DNA of 64,000 bases. Source: an uncultured Gammaproteobacteria bacterium (lineage in GTDB: Bacteria > Pseudomonadota > Gammaproteobacteria > PS1 > Pseudothioglobaceae). Shown one piece after another: positions 1 to 11,663 of the stretch. Under the pieces are notes generated by a model that was not told the DNA's origin, did no database searches, and saw only the letters and a program-made list of their open reading frames with translations. Each line of letters starts with the position of its first letter. The stretch's first letter is position 1. Where the stretch lies: assembly GCA_913020715.1 (NCBI GenBank), contig CAJVZH010000001.1, positions 124,001 through 188,000 of the forward strand, in the 5' to 3' direction. Position numbers and translations under genes: made by a program.

Positions 1-228
1 TGCCGTTGAATTTGGACTGGCGATGTTAGAGCTTTCAATAAGTGTCTCATCGCCTTGTTTTGAGGCGCCAAGCGCTAAGTGGATGTTTGCGCATTGCAGC
101 AGATAACCTGCTTCAGAATCGTTGTAGTCTGAGGGGTGTAGGCCGTGATAATAATGGGTCAGATTTTGCTTGTTTTGCTCATTGAGTTCAACACCTTGCT
201 TTGCAAGATCTTCAATAATCGCTATCAT
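1..228 (-). CDS. N-terminal fragment, possible NAD-specific glutamate dehydrogenase (partial)
   Basis: An open frame of 76 codons starts at an ATG (complement 228-226) and runs off the left edge with no stop; an in-frame TAA lies just upstream. The peptide begins MIAIIEDLAKQG and contains YYHGLHPSDYND, followed by a Cys/His-containing helix-like stretch. The pattern of a YY pair, then a short acidic S-D motif, then an aligned H..LG resembles the N-terminus of the very large bacterial NAD-dependent glutamate dehydrogenase. That assignment is recalled from family pattern only and is tentative. It is transcribed divergently from the atp operon. Only the first 76 residues are visible. Confidence 0.45.
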   Translation of the reverse strand, partial: MIAIIEDLAKQGVELNEQNKQNLTHYYHGLHPSDYNDSEAGYLLQCANIHLALGASKQGDETLIESSNIASPNSTA

Positions 229-592
229 TTCAATTGATGTGCTTAATTATAAAGGGCGGGATGATAGACTATTATAAAAGGCTTTTTAGGGTTTTTTTTC
301 CAATAAACAGCTACAAGAGAAAAATAAAGGTAAATACAAAGGTTTTTCCATTAAATTCCGTAAGTTCTACTGGAATCACTTGGGCCCAGTAAGCAAGATT
401 TAAGGACTTGCAAAGAGCGGGAGGCTGGTTTGGTGAGGGCAGCTAATATTATCTGTTTGGCGAGGCATTGCGAGCGTTCCACTTGAGGGTTTTTCATTCC
501 AACTTGAGAATAACAACAAAAAATCATACACCTGTGACTTGATTAAAATCACTAAAACGGTATAATGTTGCGTTTGTGTATGGCCAGGGTGG
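229..592. other. Intergenic region between divergent gene fragment and atp operon
   Basis: This stretch of about 360 bases has no convincing coding frame. It is A/T-rich near the left gene, with a T run around 290-300. The only element I can support is the atp promoter at its right end, listed separately. No hairpin with a T tract was seen. Confidence 0.5.
539..566 (+). promoter_or_regulatory. Sigma70-type promoter of the atp operon
   Basis: TTGATT (539-544) and a perfect TATAAT (561-566) are separated by 16 bases. The predicted start near 573 leaves a short leader before atpI. It is the only good promoter upstream of the nine co-directional, tightly spaced atp genes. Confidence 0.6.
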
Positions 593-1770
<1,178 letters not shown>

Positions 1771-1800
1771 TTTTTTAATAATTTTTACAAGTAGGAGTAA

Positions 1801-2043
<243 letters not shown>

Positions 2044-2078
2044 TTTATTTCTTTTTCACCTAAATAAGGGTATTTGCT

Positions 2079-2549
2079 ATGAATATTAACGCTACGCTAT
2101 TTGGACAACTCATCATGTTCGGCCTGTTTGTTTGGTTTTGCATGAAGTTTGTCTGGCCGCCACTTGTTGAGGCGATGGCTGCACGTAAGAAAAGCATCGA
2201 AGAAGGTCTATTGGCAGCAGAGCAAGGTAGAGCAGAGCACGCACAAGCACAGCAAAAAGCTGAAGAACTTATTGCGAGCACTAAAAACCAAGCGAAAGAG
2301 ATTATTGATAACGCTGATAAGCAAGCTAACGTAATGATTGACAACGCTAAAGGCGCTGCAGTTGAAGAGGCTGACAAGATCAAAGCACATGCTAAATCTG
2401 AGCTTGATCAAGAAGTTGTTAGAGCGCGTAACGACCTGAAAGACCAAGTTTCGACTTTGGTTATGCAGGGTGTTAACTCAGTCCTAGAGAAGGAAGTCGA
2501 CGCGAAAGCGCACAAAGACATGCTTTCTAAATTGTCTCAATCACTATAG
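2079..2549 (+). CDS. atpF: F1Fo ATP synthase subunit b (AtpF)
   Basis: Peripheral-stalk subunit of 156 residues, the usual length. A single N-terminal membrane helix (about residues 8-27) is followed by a long charged, alanine-rich helix that would dimerise as a right-handed coiled coil ([18 protein letters not shown] and following). It connects Fo to the delta subunit. The gap to atpH is 9 bases. Confidence 0.96.
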   Translation: MNINATLFGQLIMFGLFVWFCMKFVWPPLVEAMAARKKSIEEGLLAAEQGRAEHAQAQQKAEELIASTKNQAKEIIDNADKQANVMIDNAKGAAVEEADKIKAHAKSELDQEVVRARNDLKDQVSTLVMQGVNSVLEKEVDAKAHKDMLSKLSQSL

Positions 2550-2558
2550 GTCTAGACG

Positions 2559-3107
2559 ATGGAATTATCAACAATTGCCAAGCCTTACGCACAAGCGATT
2601 TTTGACATTGCAGAGCAGGGCGGCTCACACTCTGAGTGGAGCAACCTACTTAGCGCTGCTAGTGCAATTATGTCTGATGACGCAACACAAGCTTTTGTGG
2701 CCTCTCCAAGTACAGGCAAGGATCAAAAGATTCAATTGATCTGTACGCTGCTTGAAAAAGCAATGGCTAAAAGCCTCAACTCGCAAGAGTCTTCGTTCAT
2801 CAACCTTATTCTTAACAACGACCGCACAGAGGCGATGAGCAGTATTGCTAACACCTTTGAAGCTGCGGTACTTGCTGCGAACCAAGGTAAGAACTTCACT
2901 GTTGTCAGTGCATATGAGTTAAGTGATGCAGAAGTTAAGGCAATCGTTGGTGACTTGTCATCTAAGCACAATACAACAGTTAATGTCGACACACTTGTAG
3001 ACGACACACTTACGGGTGGTGTTGTCATTAGAGAAGGCGACAAAGTAATCGATACATCAATTAAGGCAAAAGTAGACGCGTTGAGCGTTTGTTTGTCTGT
3101 AAATTAA
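2559..3107 (+). CDS. atpH: F1Fo ATP synthase subunit delta (AtpH)
   Basis: Subunit of 182 residues that joins the b dimer to the top of the alpha3beta3 head. It begins with the family signature STIAKPYAQAIFDIA and ends with a segment containing GGVVIREGDKVIDTS that is highly conserved in OSCP/delta proteins. It sits between atpF and atpA, 20 bases before atpA. Confidence 0.96.
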   Translation: MELSTIAKPYAQAIFDIAEQGGSHSEWSNLLSAASAIMSDDATQAFVASPSTGKDQKIQLICTLLEKAMAKSLNSQESSFINLILNNDRTEAMSSIANTFEAAVLAANQGKNFTVVSAYELSDAEVKAIVGDLSSKHNTTVNVDTLVDDTLTGGVVIREGDKVIDTSIKAKVDALSVCLSVN

Positions 3108-3127
3108 TTTTATAAGAGAGGTTAGTC

Positions 3128-4669
3128 ATGCAATTAAACGCTTCTGAAATCAGTGATTTAATTAAAAAACAAATAGAGGGTTTTGACTTTTCAGCAGAAG
3201 CCCGTACAGAAGGCACAGTAATTAGTGTGAGTGACGGCATCGTTCGTATTCACGGCCTAGCTGACGCCCAGTTCGGTGAAATGCTAGAATTCCCGGGAAA
3301 CACGTTCGGTATGGCGCTTAACCTTGAGCAAGATTCAGTTGGTGCAGTTGTACTAGGTGATTACCTTCATATTTCAGAAGGTGACACGGTTAAATGTACA
3401 AACCGCATCATGGAAGTGCCGGTTGGCCCTGAACTTCTTGGTCGTGTTGTTAGTCCTCTTGGACAAGCTATTGAAGGTAAAGGCGATGTTAACGCATCTT
3501 CATCACGTCCTCTAGAAGTTGTTGCACCAGGCGTTATCGAGAGAAAATCAGTTGATCAGCCAATCCAAACGGGTATTAAAGCGATCGACGCGATGGTTCC
3601 AATTGGTCGTGGTCAACGTGAGTTAATCATTGGTGACCGTCAAACGGGCAAAACTGCCGTTGCTATCGACGCGATCATTAACCAAAAAGGCACTGGTGTT
3701 AAATGTGTTTATGTTGCGATCGGTCAGAAAGCATCATCAATTGCTGCAGTTGTTCGTAAGCTTGAAGAGCATGGCGCATTAGAGCACACAATCATTGTTG
3801 CAGCGGCAGCATCCGATTCAGCGGCACTTCAATACATCGCTCCATACGCAGGTTGCGCAATGGCAGAGTATTTCCGTGATCGTGGTGAAGACGCACTTAT
3901 CGTTTATGATGACCTTACAAAACAAGCATGGGCTTACCGTGAAGTATCATTGCTATTGAAGCGCCCACCAGGACGTGAAGCTTACCCTGGCGACGTATTC
4001 TACTTACACTCACGTTTGCTAGAAAGAGCATCACGTGTGAATGCTGAATACGTAGAAATGATGACTAATGGCGAAGTTAAAGGCCAGACAGGTTCTTTGA
4101 CGGCATTGCCTATCATTGAGACGCAAGCGGGTGACGTATCTGCTTTCGTACCAACAAACGTAATTTCAATTACAGATGGTCAGATCTTCTTAGAAACTGA
4201 CTTATTTAACTCAGGCATCCGTCCAGCGATTAATGCGGGTCTATCAGTATCACGTGTAGGTGGTGCGGCACAGACTAAGATTATTAAGAAGCTCGGTGGT
4301 GGTATTCGTCTTGCACTAGCACAGTACCGTGAATTGGCAGCATTTGCTCAGTTCGCATCGGATTTGGACGCAGAAACGAAAGCGCAAATCGACCGTGGTC
4401 AGCGCATTACTGAGTTGATGAAGCAAGCACAATACGCACCATTAACAATTGCTGATATGGCAACATCTCTGTACGCTGGCAACTCTGGCGCACTTGATGA
4501 TATTGAAGTAAACCAAGTTGTGACTTTCGAAGGCGCGCTTCTTGCATACATGAATGCAAATCAAGCTGAGCTGATGGAGACGATCAACAGTGCTGGTGAC
4601 TATAACGACGAAATTGAAGCACAAATTAAGGCGGCAATTACAGACTTTAAGGCCAACCATACTTGGTAA
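3128..4669 (+). CDS. atpA: F1Fo ATP synthase subunit alpha (AtpA)
   Basis: Non-catalytic nucleotide-binding subunit, 513 residues, the same length as in E. coli. It has an N-terminal beta-barrel, the P-loop GDRQTGKT (about residues 169-176), the conserved arginine-finger region around [12 protein letters not shown], and a helical C-terminal domain. A Shine-Dalgarno GAGAGG precedes the ATG. Codon use resembles the other atp genes. Confidence 0.98.
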   Translation: MQLNASEISDLIKKQIEGFDFSAEARTEGTVISVSDGIVRIHGLADAQFGEMLEFPGNTFGMALNLEQDSVGAVVLGDYLHISEGDTVKCTNRIMEVPVGPELLGRVVSPLGQAIEGKGDVNASSSRPLEVVAPGVIERKSVDQPIQTGIKAIDAMVPIGRGQRELIIGDRQTGKTAVAIDAIINQKGTGVKCVYVAIGQKASSIAAVVRKLEEHGALEHTIIVAAAASDSAALQYIAPYAGCAMAEYFRDRGEDALIVYDDLTKQAWAYREVSLLLKRPPGREAYPGDVFYLHSRLLERASRVNAEYVEMMTNGEVKGQTGSLTALPIIETQAGDVSAFVPTNVISITDGQIFLETDLFNSGIRPAINAGLSVSRVGGAAQTKIIKKLGGGIRLALAQYRELAAFAQFASDLDAETKAQIDRGQRITELMKQAQYAPLTIADMATSLYAGNSGALDDIEVNQVVTFEGALLAYMNANQAELMETINSAGDYNDEIEAQIKAAITDFKANHTW

Positions 4670-4713
4670 AAACAATGACAGTAAAGTGTACACAAACTAA
4701 CTGGTAGACGACG

Positions 4714-5577
4714 ATGGCGGTAGGAAAAGAAATTAAGACGCAAATCGCGAGTATTAAAAATACTCAGAAGATTACTTCAGCTATGGAAATGGTTGCTGCG
4801 TCTAAAATGAAAAAAGCACAGAACAGAATGTTGGCGTCTCGCCCATATTCTGAAAAAATTGCCAAGGTGATTGGTCATTTGGCGCATGCCAGTTCTGAGT
4901 ATAAGCATCCTTATATGACGACTCCTGAGAGTGTGAAACGTATTGGCGTTATCATGATCTCAAGTGACAGAGGCTTGTGTGGTGGTTTAAACACCAACCT
5001 GTTTAGAAGTTTTTTGAAAAATGTGCTTGCTTGGCAGGCCGAAGGTGTTGAAGTAGAACTTTGCACCATTGGCAAGAAGAGCACATCATTTTTCAAAAAT
5101 TCTGGTCTTGAAATCGTCTCGGTATTAACCGATATTGGCGATACGCCGCATTTTGACGACCTACTGGGCACGATTAAGGTGATGTTGGATCGTTACGATT
5201 CGGGCGAGCTTGATCAAATCATGGTGGCTTATAATCACTATGAAAACACGATGACGCAAGTGCCAACGGTTAAGCAAATTGTGCCGATGGAAGCGTCAGA
5301 GATGGAGGACATGGGCCATCATTGGGACTATATCTATGAGCCGGATGCAGAAGCTGCATTGGGCGCATTATTGGTTCGTTATATCGAAGCATTAGTTTAT
5401 CAAGGAATCGTTGAAAACATTGCTTGTGAACAATCGTCACGAATGATTGCGATGAAGAGCGCAACTGATAACGCTGGCGATATGATTAAAGAGTTAGAGT
5501 TAATTTACAATAAGGCAAGGCAAGCTGCAATTACTCAGGAAATTTCTGAGATTGTTAGTGGCGCCGCTGCTGTTTAG
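4714..5577 (+). CDS. atpG: F1Fo ATP synthase subunit gamma (AtpG)
   Basis: Central rotor shaft, 287 residues. The N-terminal helix contains [16 protein letters not shown]-like sequence and the C-terminal helix NDA-type sequence ([15 protein letters not shown]) that form the coiled coil inside the F1 head. The Rossmann-like middle includes [11 protein letters not shown], a gamma signature. It lies between atpA and atpD, with 44 and 21 base gaps. Confidence 0.97.
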   Translation: MAVGKEIKTQIASIKNTQKITSAMEMVAASKMKKAQNRMLASRPYSEKIAKVIGHLAHASSEYKHPYMTTPESVKRIGVIMISSDRGLCGGLNTNLFRSFLKNVLAWQAEGVEVELCTIGKKSTSFFKNSGLEIVSVLTDIGDTPHFDDLLGTIKVMLDRYDSGELDQIMVAYNHYENTMTQVPTVKQIVPMEASEMEDMGHHWDYIYEPDAEAALGALLVRYIEALVYQGIVENIACEQSSRMIAMKSATDNAGDMIKELELIYNKARQAAITQEISEIVSGAAAV

Positions 5578-5583
5578 ATTTAG

Positions 5584-6978
<1,395 letters not shown>

Positions 6979-7395
6979 ATGTCAGTAATTCATGTTGATG
7001 TAGTTAGCGCAACTGAGGAGATTTACTCAGGCGATGCAAACTGTGTGTTTGCACCTGCCAGCATGGGTGAAATCGGTGTATATCCTATGCACGTTCCGTT
7101 AATAAGTACACTTAAGCCAGGAGAGGTAAGAGTTGAGACAGAAAATGGCGTTGAATCCATCTATGTTTCGGGCGGTATTGTTGAAGTTCAGCCACATACA
7201 GTGACGATCTTCTCTGATACAGCCATCCGCGCCCATGACTTAGATGAGTCTAAGGCGATTGAAGCTAAACAACGTGCAGAAGAGGCTATGGCCAATGCAC
7301 AGTCTGACCAAGAGGTTTCAACAACTCAAGCAGCACTTGCTGAGTCTATGGCCCAGCTTCAAATGATTAGTAAAATGCGTGGTAGGAAAGGTTAA
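6979..7395 (+). CDS. atpC: F1Fo ATP synthase subunit epsilon (AtpC)
   Basis: Rotor-associated regulatory subunit of 138 residues: an N-terminal beta-sandwich (MSVIHVDVVSATEEIYSG) followed by two C-terminal helices rich in Ala/Gln. Its ATG directly abuts the atpD stop codon, so it relies on coupled translation. Its stop overlaps by four bases the stop of the convergent MGMT-type gene. It is the last gene of the atp operon. Confidence 0.95.
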   Translation: MSVIHVDVVSATEEIYSGDANCVFAPASMGEIGVYPMHVPLISTLKPGEVRVETENGVESIYVSGGIVEVQPHTVTIFSDTAIRAHDLDESKAIEAKQRAEEAMANAQSDQEVSTTQAALAESMAQLQMISKMRGRKG

Positions 7396-7697
7396 ATTGC
7401 ATTGAAGCGGACTTTTTTAAAGTCAACAACCTTGTTATCACACACTAAAACGCCTTCTTCTTGAAGGCGTTTTATTTTTACGCTAATATCATCAGCAAAA
7501 CCACCCAACTCTCCGTTTGATTTGACCACTCTATGGCAAGGCACTTCAGGCGCAAATGGATTTTTATTCATTGCACTACCCACGGCTCGATGCGCTCTTG
7601 GCCGACCTATCATCGCAGCCAGTCCGGCATAGGTAATGACCATTCCACGTGGAACTTTTTTCAGTGCCTTGTAGCATTGGGATTGAAACTCGGTCAT
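7392..7697 (-). CDS. MGMT-family DNA-binding protein / short methylated-DNA cysteine methyltransferase
   Basis: A 101-residue protein corresponding only to the C-terminal active-site and helix-turn-helix domain of O6-alkylguanine-DNA alkyltransferase. The acceptor motif is intact: PCHRVV with Cys54, preceded by RAVGSAMNKNP. The alkyltransferase-like (ATL) proteins replace this Cys with Trp or Ala, which is not the case here. The usual N-terminal domain is missing. It overlaps kdsC by 4 bases (ATGA), so the two are probably co-transcribed, and it converges with atpC. Whether it repairs alkylated bases or only senses them cannot be told. Confidence 0.8.
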   Translation of the reverse strand: MTEFQSQCYKALKKVPRGMVITYAGLAAMIGRPRAHRAVGSAMNKNPFAPEVPCHRVVKSNGELGGFADDISVKIKRLQEEGVLVCDNKVVDFKKVRFNAI

Positions 7698-8227
7698 TTT
7701 AAATAGGCGGCCATTAAGTCGTCGTATTTATTCTGCGCAGTCAGCAGAAGGTCACATACCTCACGAACTGCGCCATTACCACCGCTATTCTGCGTGATTA
7801 ATACTGCGTGTTCTTTGACAAAAGGATGGGCATTGGCCACTGCAATTGGCAAGGCTACTTTAGACATCACCGGCAGATCAATAACATCATCCCCGGCATA
7901 GGCAACTTGTCTCGGCTGCAAATCCAGTTTTGTTAGCAACTCTTCATAGGCGATGACTTTGTTGGATTGTCCTTGGTAATAATGCTTTACACCCAACCCA
8001 TCCATTCGATGAGCGACGCATTTGGCGTGTCTTGCTGAAATGATGGCAACCTCAATACCAGAATCTCGCAGCATTTTTATACCATGACCATCCAGAGCAT
8101 TAAAGCGCTTGAACTCACCGCCGTTGTCGTCAAAATATAACCCGCCATCGGTGAGCGCACCATCAACATCTAATATGAGAAGTTTTATCGATTTAGCGCT
8201 GTCTGATACTTTGCTGTCAGGAATCAT
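7694..8227 (-). CDS. kdsC: 3-deoxy-D-manno-octulosonate 8-phosphate phosphatase (KdsC-type HAD)
   Basis: HAD-superfamily phosphatase without a cap domain, 177 residues. HAD motif I is LDVDGALTDGG (nucleophile Asp20, acid Asp22). The segment RFNALDGHGIKMLRDSGIEVAIISAR is characteristic of KdsC, and AYAGDDVIDLPVM supplies motif IV. KdsC releases KDO for lipopolysaccharide core synthesis, consistent with a Gram-negative host. The usual kdsD/lpt neighbours are absent; it pairs with the MGMT-type gene. Confidence 0.88.
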   Translation of the reverse strand: MIPDSKVSDSAKSIKLLILDVDGALTDGGLYFDDNGGEFKRFNALDGHGIKMLRDSGIEVAIISARHAKCVAHRMDGLGVKHYYQGQSNKVIAYEELLTKLDLQPRQVAYAGDDVIDLPVMSKVALPIAVANAHPFVKEHAVLITQNSGGNGAVREVCDLLLTAQNKYDDLMAAYLK

Positions 8228-8299
8228 AAGACGAGAATTATTAAGAACGTATACTATTGCGCTTATTGTACCAAGGGTCGGTGTTGGGTGTTTTAGCTT

Positions 8300-9166
8300 T
8301 TAATTGCAAGAAACGCTATTTTTATACCTGCCTCTGAGTAGCTTTCGTTTCTGTTGGTTGCTATCGATAAACGCAGAACGGTTATGGAGCACATTGTTGC
8401 AAACTAGGCCTTCGCCTGCAGCCAATTTGTACATGTGGTGAATTTCTGTGTCACTATCAAGAAAGTCATTTAGTGCGCAAAGTGCGTCACTAATTTCACC
8501 CGAATCAAGCCAGTGAATATTTCTCTTGCGTTGAGTAAATCGCATTTTGGGTTTTTGAGATGCCTTATCAATAAAAAATACCGGCCCAATAGAAGCCTCT
8601 CTAACAATTTTATCATCCTCTCGTCGCTCAGGAATGGTTAGCGCCGCTGGTTGTGATAGAGCACAAATAATGTCAGGATTGCGCTCTCTAAAGTGGATAT
8701 AGAGCATTTCTGGGTCTATCCAGTGATTATTACCACCTTTGCTGGCACTTTCAATGCAATACAAAGAGAATGCGCCAACAAGGGCATTCATTGGGTTGTA
8801 GTAGCCGTCGGTATGCCAATTAAGAGCTTTATTGCTGTAAGGCACGTAGCCAACCTTTTTTGGGGTATTAGTGTCTTCAATGACAACAAGGCCGTCGTCT
8901 TCCACGCAGAGGTGTTGATCAAAATCAACAAGGCCCAATTGCGCATTAATAGAGTGTATCGAACCTCTTGTATCGTCATTAGGTTTGACCTTTATAAATG
9001 AGAGATTGTTGCTGCGGCAGTTATCTGCAATTGCTTTTTTTTCAGCACTTGAAAGCTGCAAAGGGTTGTTAATCTCTATAAAAAGAGACTCGGGTTTTGA
9101 GCGATAATTGGCGAGCTTTTCGTCTCGCCAAGTTTCGTATTGTTGTTGCTGGAAAGTTTCCAACAT
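8300..9166 (-). CDS. TauD/TfdA-family Fe(II)/2-oxoglutarate dioxygenase
   Basis: A 288-residue protein counted from the ATG at 9166; the ORF track begins at 9199, inside the end of yidC. The inner ATG is preceded by AAAGAG at good spacing and follows the yidC stop. The iron-binding motif is HTD (about His118 and Asp120, in NWHTDGYYN), with the distal His in CNNVLHNRSAF (about 261) and a 2-oxoglutarate-binding Arg in LRGRYKNS. The family hydroxylates small acids, amines or sulfonates; the substrate here is unknown. It sits at the end of the rpmH-rnpA-yidD-yidC block, an unusual place for it. Confidence 0.75.
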   Translation of the reverse strand: MLETFQQQQYETWRDEKLANYRSKPESLFIEINNPLQLSSAEKKAIADNCRSNNLSFIKVKPNDDTRGSIHSINAQLGLVDFDQHLCVEDDGLVVIEDTNTPKKVGYVPYSNKALNWHTDGYYNPMNALVGAFSLYCIESASKGGNNHWIDPEMLYIHFRERNPDIICALSQPAALTIPERREDDKIVREASIGPVFFIDKASQKPKMRFTQRKRNIHWLDSGEISDALCALNDFLDSDTEIHHMYKLAAGEGLVCNNVLHNRSAFIDSNQQKRKLLRGRYKNSVSCN

Positions 9167-9176
9167 CGATTGCTCT

Positions 9177-10826
9177 TTAGGCTTCTTTCTTCTCTCCATA
9201 GCGCTTGTTGATAAACATTTGCTGGGCGATAGAAAGTAGGTTGTTGGTTACCCAGTAAAGCACCAAGCCTGCCGGGAAGAACAAGAAGAACACAGTAAAT
9301 ACTATCGGCAGCATCATCATAATTTTTGCTTGCATCGGGTCCGCTGGTGGCGGATTCAGACGCTGCTGGTACCACATTGATGCGCCCATAATTAGCGGCA
9401 TGATGAAGTACGGGTCTTTTGCTGAGAGATCTGGCAAGTAGAAGAATGACATGTGTCTTAATTCAACCATTTCTTGCAATACCCAGTACATCGAGATGAA
9501 GACTGGGATCTGCACAAGGATTGGTAAACAACCTGCTGCTGGGTTGACCTTTTCTTTCTTGTAAAGCTCCATGGTCTTTTTGCCAATTTTTTGTTTGTCG
9601 TCACCATAAGTCTCTTTAATCTTGGCCAAACGTGGCGCCAGTTTTCTCATGCCAGCCATCGAGCGGTAAGATTTTTCGGAGAGCTTGTAGAAGGCCAACT
9701 TAATCGTTAGGGTGACCGCAATAATAGCGAAACCCCAGCTAGCAATAAAGCTATAAATCCAATGAAGGTACGTTGATAATGGCTTGGCAAAAATGTAAAG
9801 GAAGCTGTAGTCAACAGTTCTGTCCAGGCCTTCGGCTAAATTTTCTAGTCGAATGTGCTCCTTAGGGCCAATATAGAGCTCACTGCTTGCCAATACCGCT
9901 TGCGCTCCTGGCGCAATGAAGACGCGCGGATTGATGGTTGTCAAGATGAATTTTCCTTGCTCGGTTTTAGCAGTGTAGGTGCTGGAAACGTTGGCATCCG
10001 GTATCCATGCAGCAAAGAAGTAGTGCTGAATCATGGCAGCCCAGCCGCCCGTAGAGGTGGTTTCTGGCTGTTCATCAAACTCGTCAAAGTCAAACTTTTC
10101 AAAGACGCCATCATCTTCGGCATTTTTAATATAAATAGCGCCACCAGCAAAGTTTTGCATCATTAGGCTTGAGCCGCTTTCGACGGCACTGCGTGATAGG
10201 CGAGTATAAGTGCCAGCCTCTTGCTGAGAGTCGCTGTTGTTGGTAACAACGTAGTCTAGCCCGATTGTGTAGCTATCCGGCTTAAAGTGATAGTTTTTGG
10301 TGATAGTAACGCCATTTTCACCCTGCCAAGTTAGAGGGACAATGAGTTCGCTATTGCTTCCTAAGAAGTAGTTTTGTTTCGCTGAGCTGAATTCTGCGTG
10401 TTCGTCCGGTAAATGCTCGGTTGGGTACAGGCCGCTTTGTGCGTGGAAGGTGTTGCCATCAAGGTTACTTAGTAGTTGGAATTTTGCATCTGAGTTGAAC
10501 TCGTTATCATAATCGTTCAGATAGGCGCTCTGAATAGTGCCGCCTCTGTGTGAAATTTCAACCGTTAAAAGGTCTGTAGTAATCGTTGTATAAGCGCTCT
10601 GACTTGTCGCTGCAGTGGTACTGGTCGGCACATCTGATGCAGGGGCTGAGCTAAGCGCAGTACTAGGGATGTCGCTTGATTCGCTAGATGTGTCAAGCGC
10701 AGTAATACTGGTTTGGGTGACAGTATTGCCATTGGCGTCTGTTGTCTGCTTGATCTCCCACTGATCCCATAACAGAAACACAGTTAATCCGATAGCGATA
10801 ACAAGAAATAATTTTTGATTGTCCAT
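9177..10826 (-). CDS. yidC: Membrane protein insertase YidC
   Basis: A 549-residue inner-membrane insertase of the Oxa1/YidC family with the gammaproteobacterial layout: an N-terminal membrane anchor (KLFLVIAIGLTVFLLW), a large periplasmic P1 beta-supersandwich, then five C-terminal membrane helices. Conserved parts include KEKVNPAAGCLPILVQIPVF and the terminal NNLLSIAQQMFINKRYG. It helps membrane proteins, including subunit c of the ATP synthase, insert with or without SecYEG. It follows yidD by 18 bases in the usual order. Confidence 0.96.
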   Translation of the reverse strand: MDNQKLFLVIAIGLTVFLLWDQWEIKQTTDANGNTVTQTSITALDTSSESSDIPSTALSSAPASDVPTSTTAATSQSAYTTITTDLLTVEISHRGGTIQSAYLNDYDNEFNSDAKFQLLSNLDGNTFHAQSGLYPTEHLPDEHAEFSSAKQNYFLGSNSELIVPLTWQGENGVTITKNYHFKPDSYTIGLDYVVTNNSDSQQEAGTYTRLSRSAVESGSSLMMQNFAGGAIYIKNAEDDGVFEKFDFDEFDEQPETTSTGGWAAMIQHYFFAAWIPDANVSSTYTAKTEQGKFILTTINPRVFIAPGAQAVLASSELYIGPKEHIRLENLAEGLDRTVDYSFLYIFAKPLSTYLHWIYSFIASWGFAIIAVTLTIKLAFYKLSEKSYRSMAGMRKLAPRLAKIKETYGDDKQKIGKKTMELYKKEKVNPAAGCLPILVQIPVFISMYWVLQEMVELRHMSFFYLPDLSAKDPYFIMPLIMGASMWYQQRLNPPPADPMQAKIMMMLPIVFTVFFLFFPAGLVLYWVTNNLLSIAQQMFINKRYGEKKEA

Positions 10827-10844
10827 AATAATTCTGGGTTTTAA

Positions 10845-11069
10845 TTAATGAGAGAGTTTTTTTGGCACCGGGTCAAATGTGGCTTCGGACCAAGGATGGC
10901 ATTTGCTAATGCGTTTTACCCCTAAGCCGATGCCCCTTATTGCGCCGTGCTCCTGAATGGCTTCTGAAGTGTATTCAGAGCAACTCGGGATGTGGCGACA
11001 ATTATTGCCCAGTAATGGGCTAATCAGCCACTGGTAAAGCTTAATTGGGATGAGGAGTAGTGCGCGCAT
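10845..11069 (-). CDS. yidD: Membrane protein insertion efficiency factor YidD
   Basis: The ORF track starts at 11171, but the family N-terminus is [21 protein letters not shown], giving an ATG at 11069 and 74 residues, the usual size. The cysteine signature [15 protein letters not shown] and the tail motif KCHPWSE...DPVP are intact. The start lies 4 bases after the rnpA stop, which explains the extra upstream frame as overlap with rnpA. It is an amphipathic inner-membrane-associated protein working with YidC. Confidence 0.9.
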   Translation of the reverse strand: MRALLLIPIKLYQWLISPLLGNNCRHIPSCSEYTSEAIQEHGAIRGIGLGVKRISKCHPWSEATFDPVPKKLSH

Positions 11070-11073
11070 ACGT

Positions 11074-11415
11074 CTATGCCTCAGAAGCCTTTCTGAACAA
11101 GTTCGATAAATCAGCCACCAAGCTTTTATTGTCAACTTGATGAGATTTTTTGGCCATGACGACCACGTCAAAATTGCTCAACTGTGTTTGCTGCAGTCTA
11201 AATGTTTCTCGCGCTAAGCGTTTACGAAGGTTGCGATCCACAGCCTTTTTATACACTTTTTTTGAGATTGCTAATCCGAGTCTTGGTGTTGACTCATTCG
11301 AGGAGACGGCAACAAGTTGCCAAAATTTCCCTTGGGTACGTTTGCCCTTCTGGAAAATGTGTGCGTAGTCACTAGCTTTAGTTATGCGCACACCTCGAGT
11401 GAGCGAGCAAATCAT
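11074..11415 (-). CDS. rnpA: Ribonuclease P protein component (RnpA)
   Basis: Basic protein of 113 residues that binds RNase P RNA for tRNA 5-prime maturation. The RNP signature is [13 protein letters not shown], following [15 protein letters not shown]. The start lies 4 bases after the rpmH stop, as is typical for this pair. Confidence 0.94.
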   Translation of the reverse strand: MICSLTRGVRITKASDYAHIFQKGKRTQGKFWQLVAVSSNESTPRLGLAISKKVYKKAVDRNLRKRLARETFRLQQTQLSNFDVVVMAKKSHQVDNKSLVADLSNLFRKASEA

Positions 11416-11419
11416 TTGA

Positions 11420-11554
11420 TTATGCTGCTAGGCGCTTACGACCTTTTTTTCTGCGTGCATTGATGACAGCGCGACCAGAGCGTGTTTTCATTCTGGCTCT
11501 GAAGCCATGAGTACGTTTACGTTTTAATACGCTAGGTTGGAAAGTTCTTTTCAT
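11420..11554 (-). CDS. rpmH: 50S ribosomal protein L34 (RpmH)
   Basis: This gene is too short for the ORF track. Reading the minus strand from the ATG at 11554 gives 44 residues beginning [20 protein letters not shown] and ending GRKRLAA, a textbook L34. It heads the rpmH-rnpA-yidD-yidC block. In many bacteria dnaA lies on the other side, but here dprA is divergent instead. Confidence 0.97.
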   Translation of the reverse strand: MKRTFQPSVLKRKRTHGFRARMKTRSGRAVINARRKKGRKRLAA

Positions 11555-11613
11555 AATGAATATCTGTCAGCAAAATCTTGCAATTTTACCATAGTTGTTT
11601 CAGGGATACATCT

Positions 11614-11642
11614 TTGTTAAGCTTAGCTTTCACTGTCATAAT
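11614..11642 (+). promoter_or_regulatory. Putative promoter of dprA-smg-topA
   Basis: TTGTTA (11614-11619) and CATAAT (11637-11642) are separated by 17 bases in the rpmH-dprA divergent region. The predicted start near 11649 would give a short leader to the dprA ATG at 11664. Confidence 0.4.
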
Positions 11643-11663
11643 AGAAGAAAAAAGTTTAATCTA

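Noticed and set aside
11555-11663. oriC or DnaA boxes beside rpmH
   Set aside because: No TTATCCACA-like boxes or A/T-rich repeats were seen and dnaA is absent, so no origin is called.
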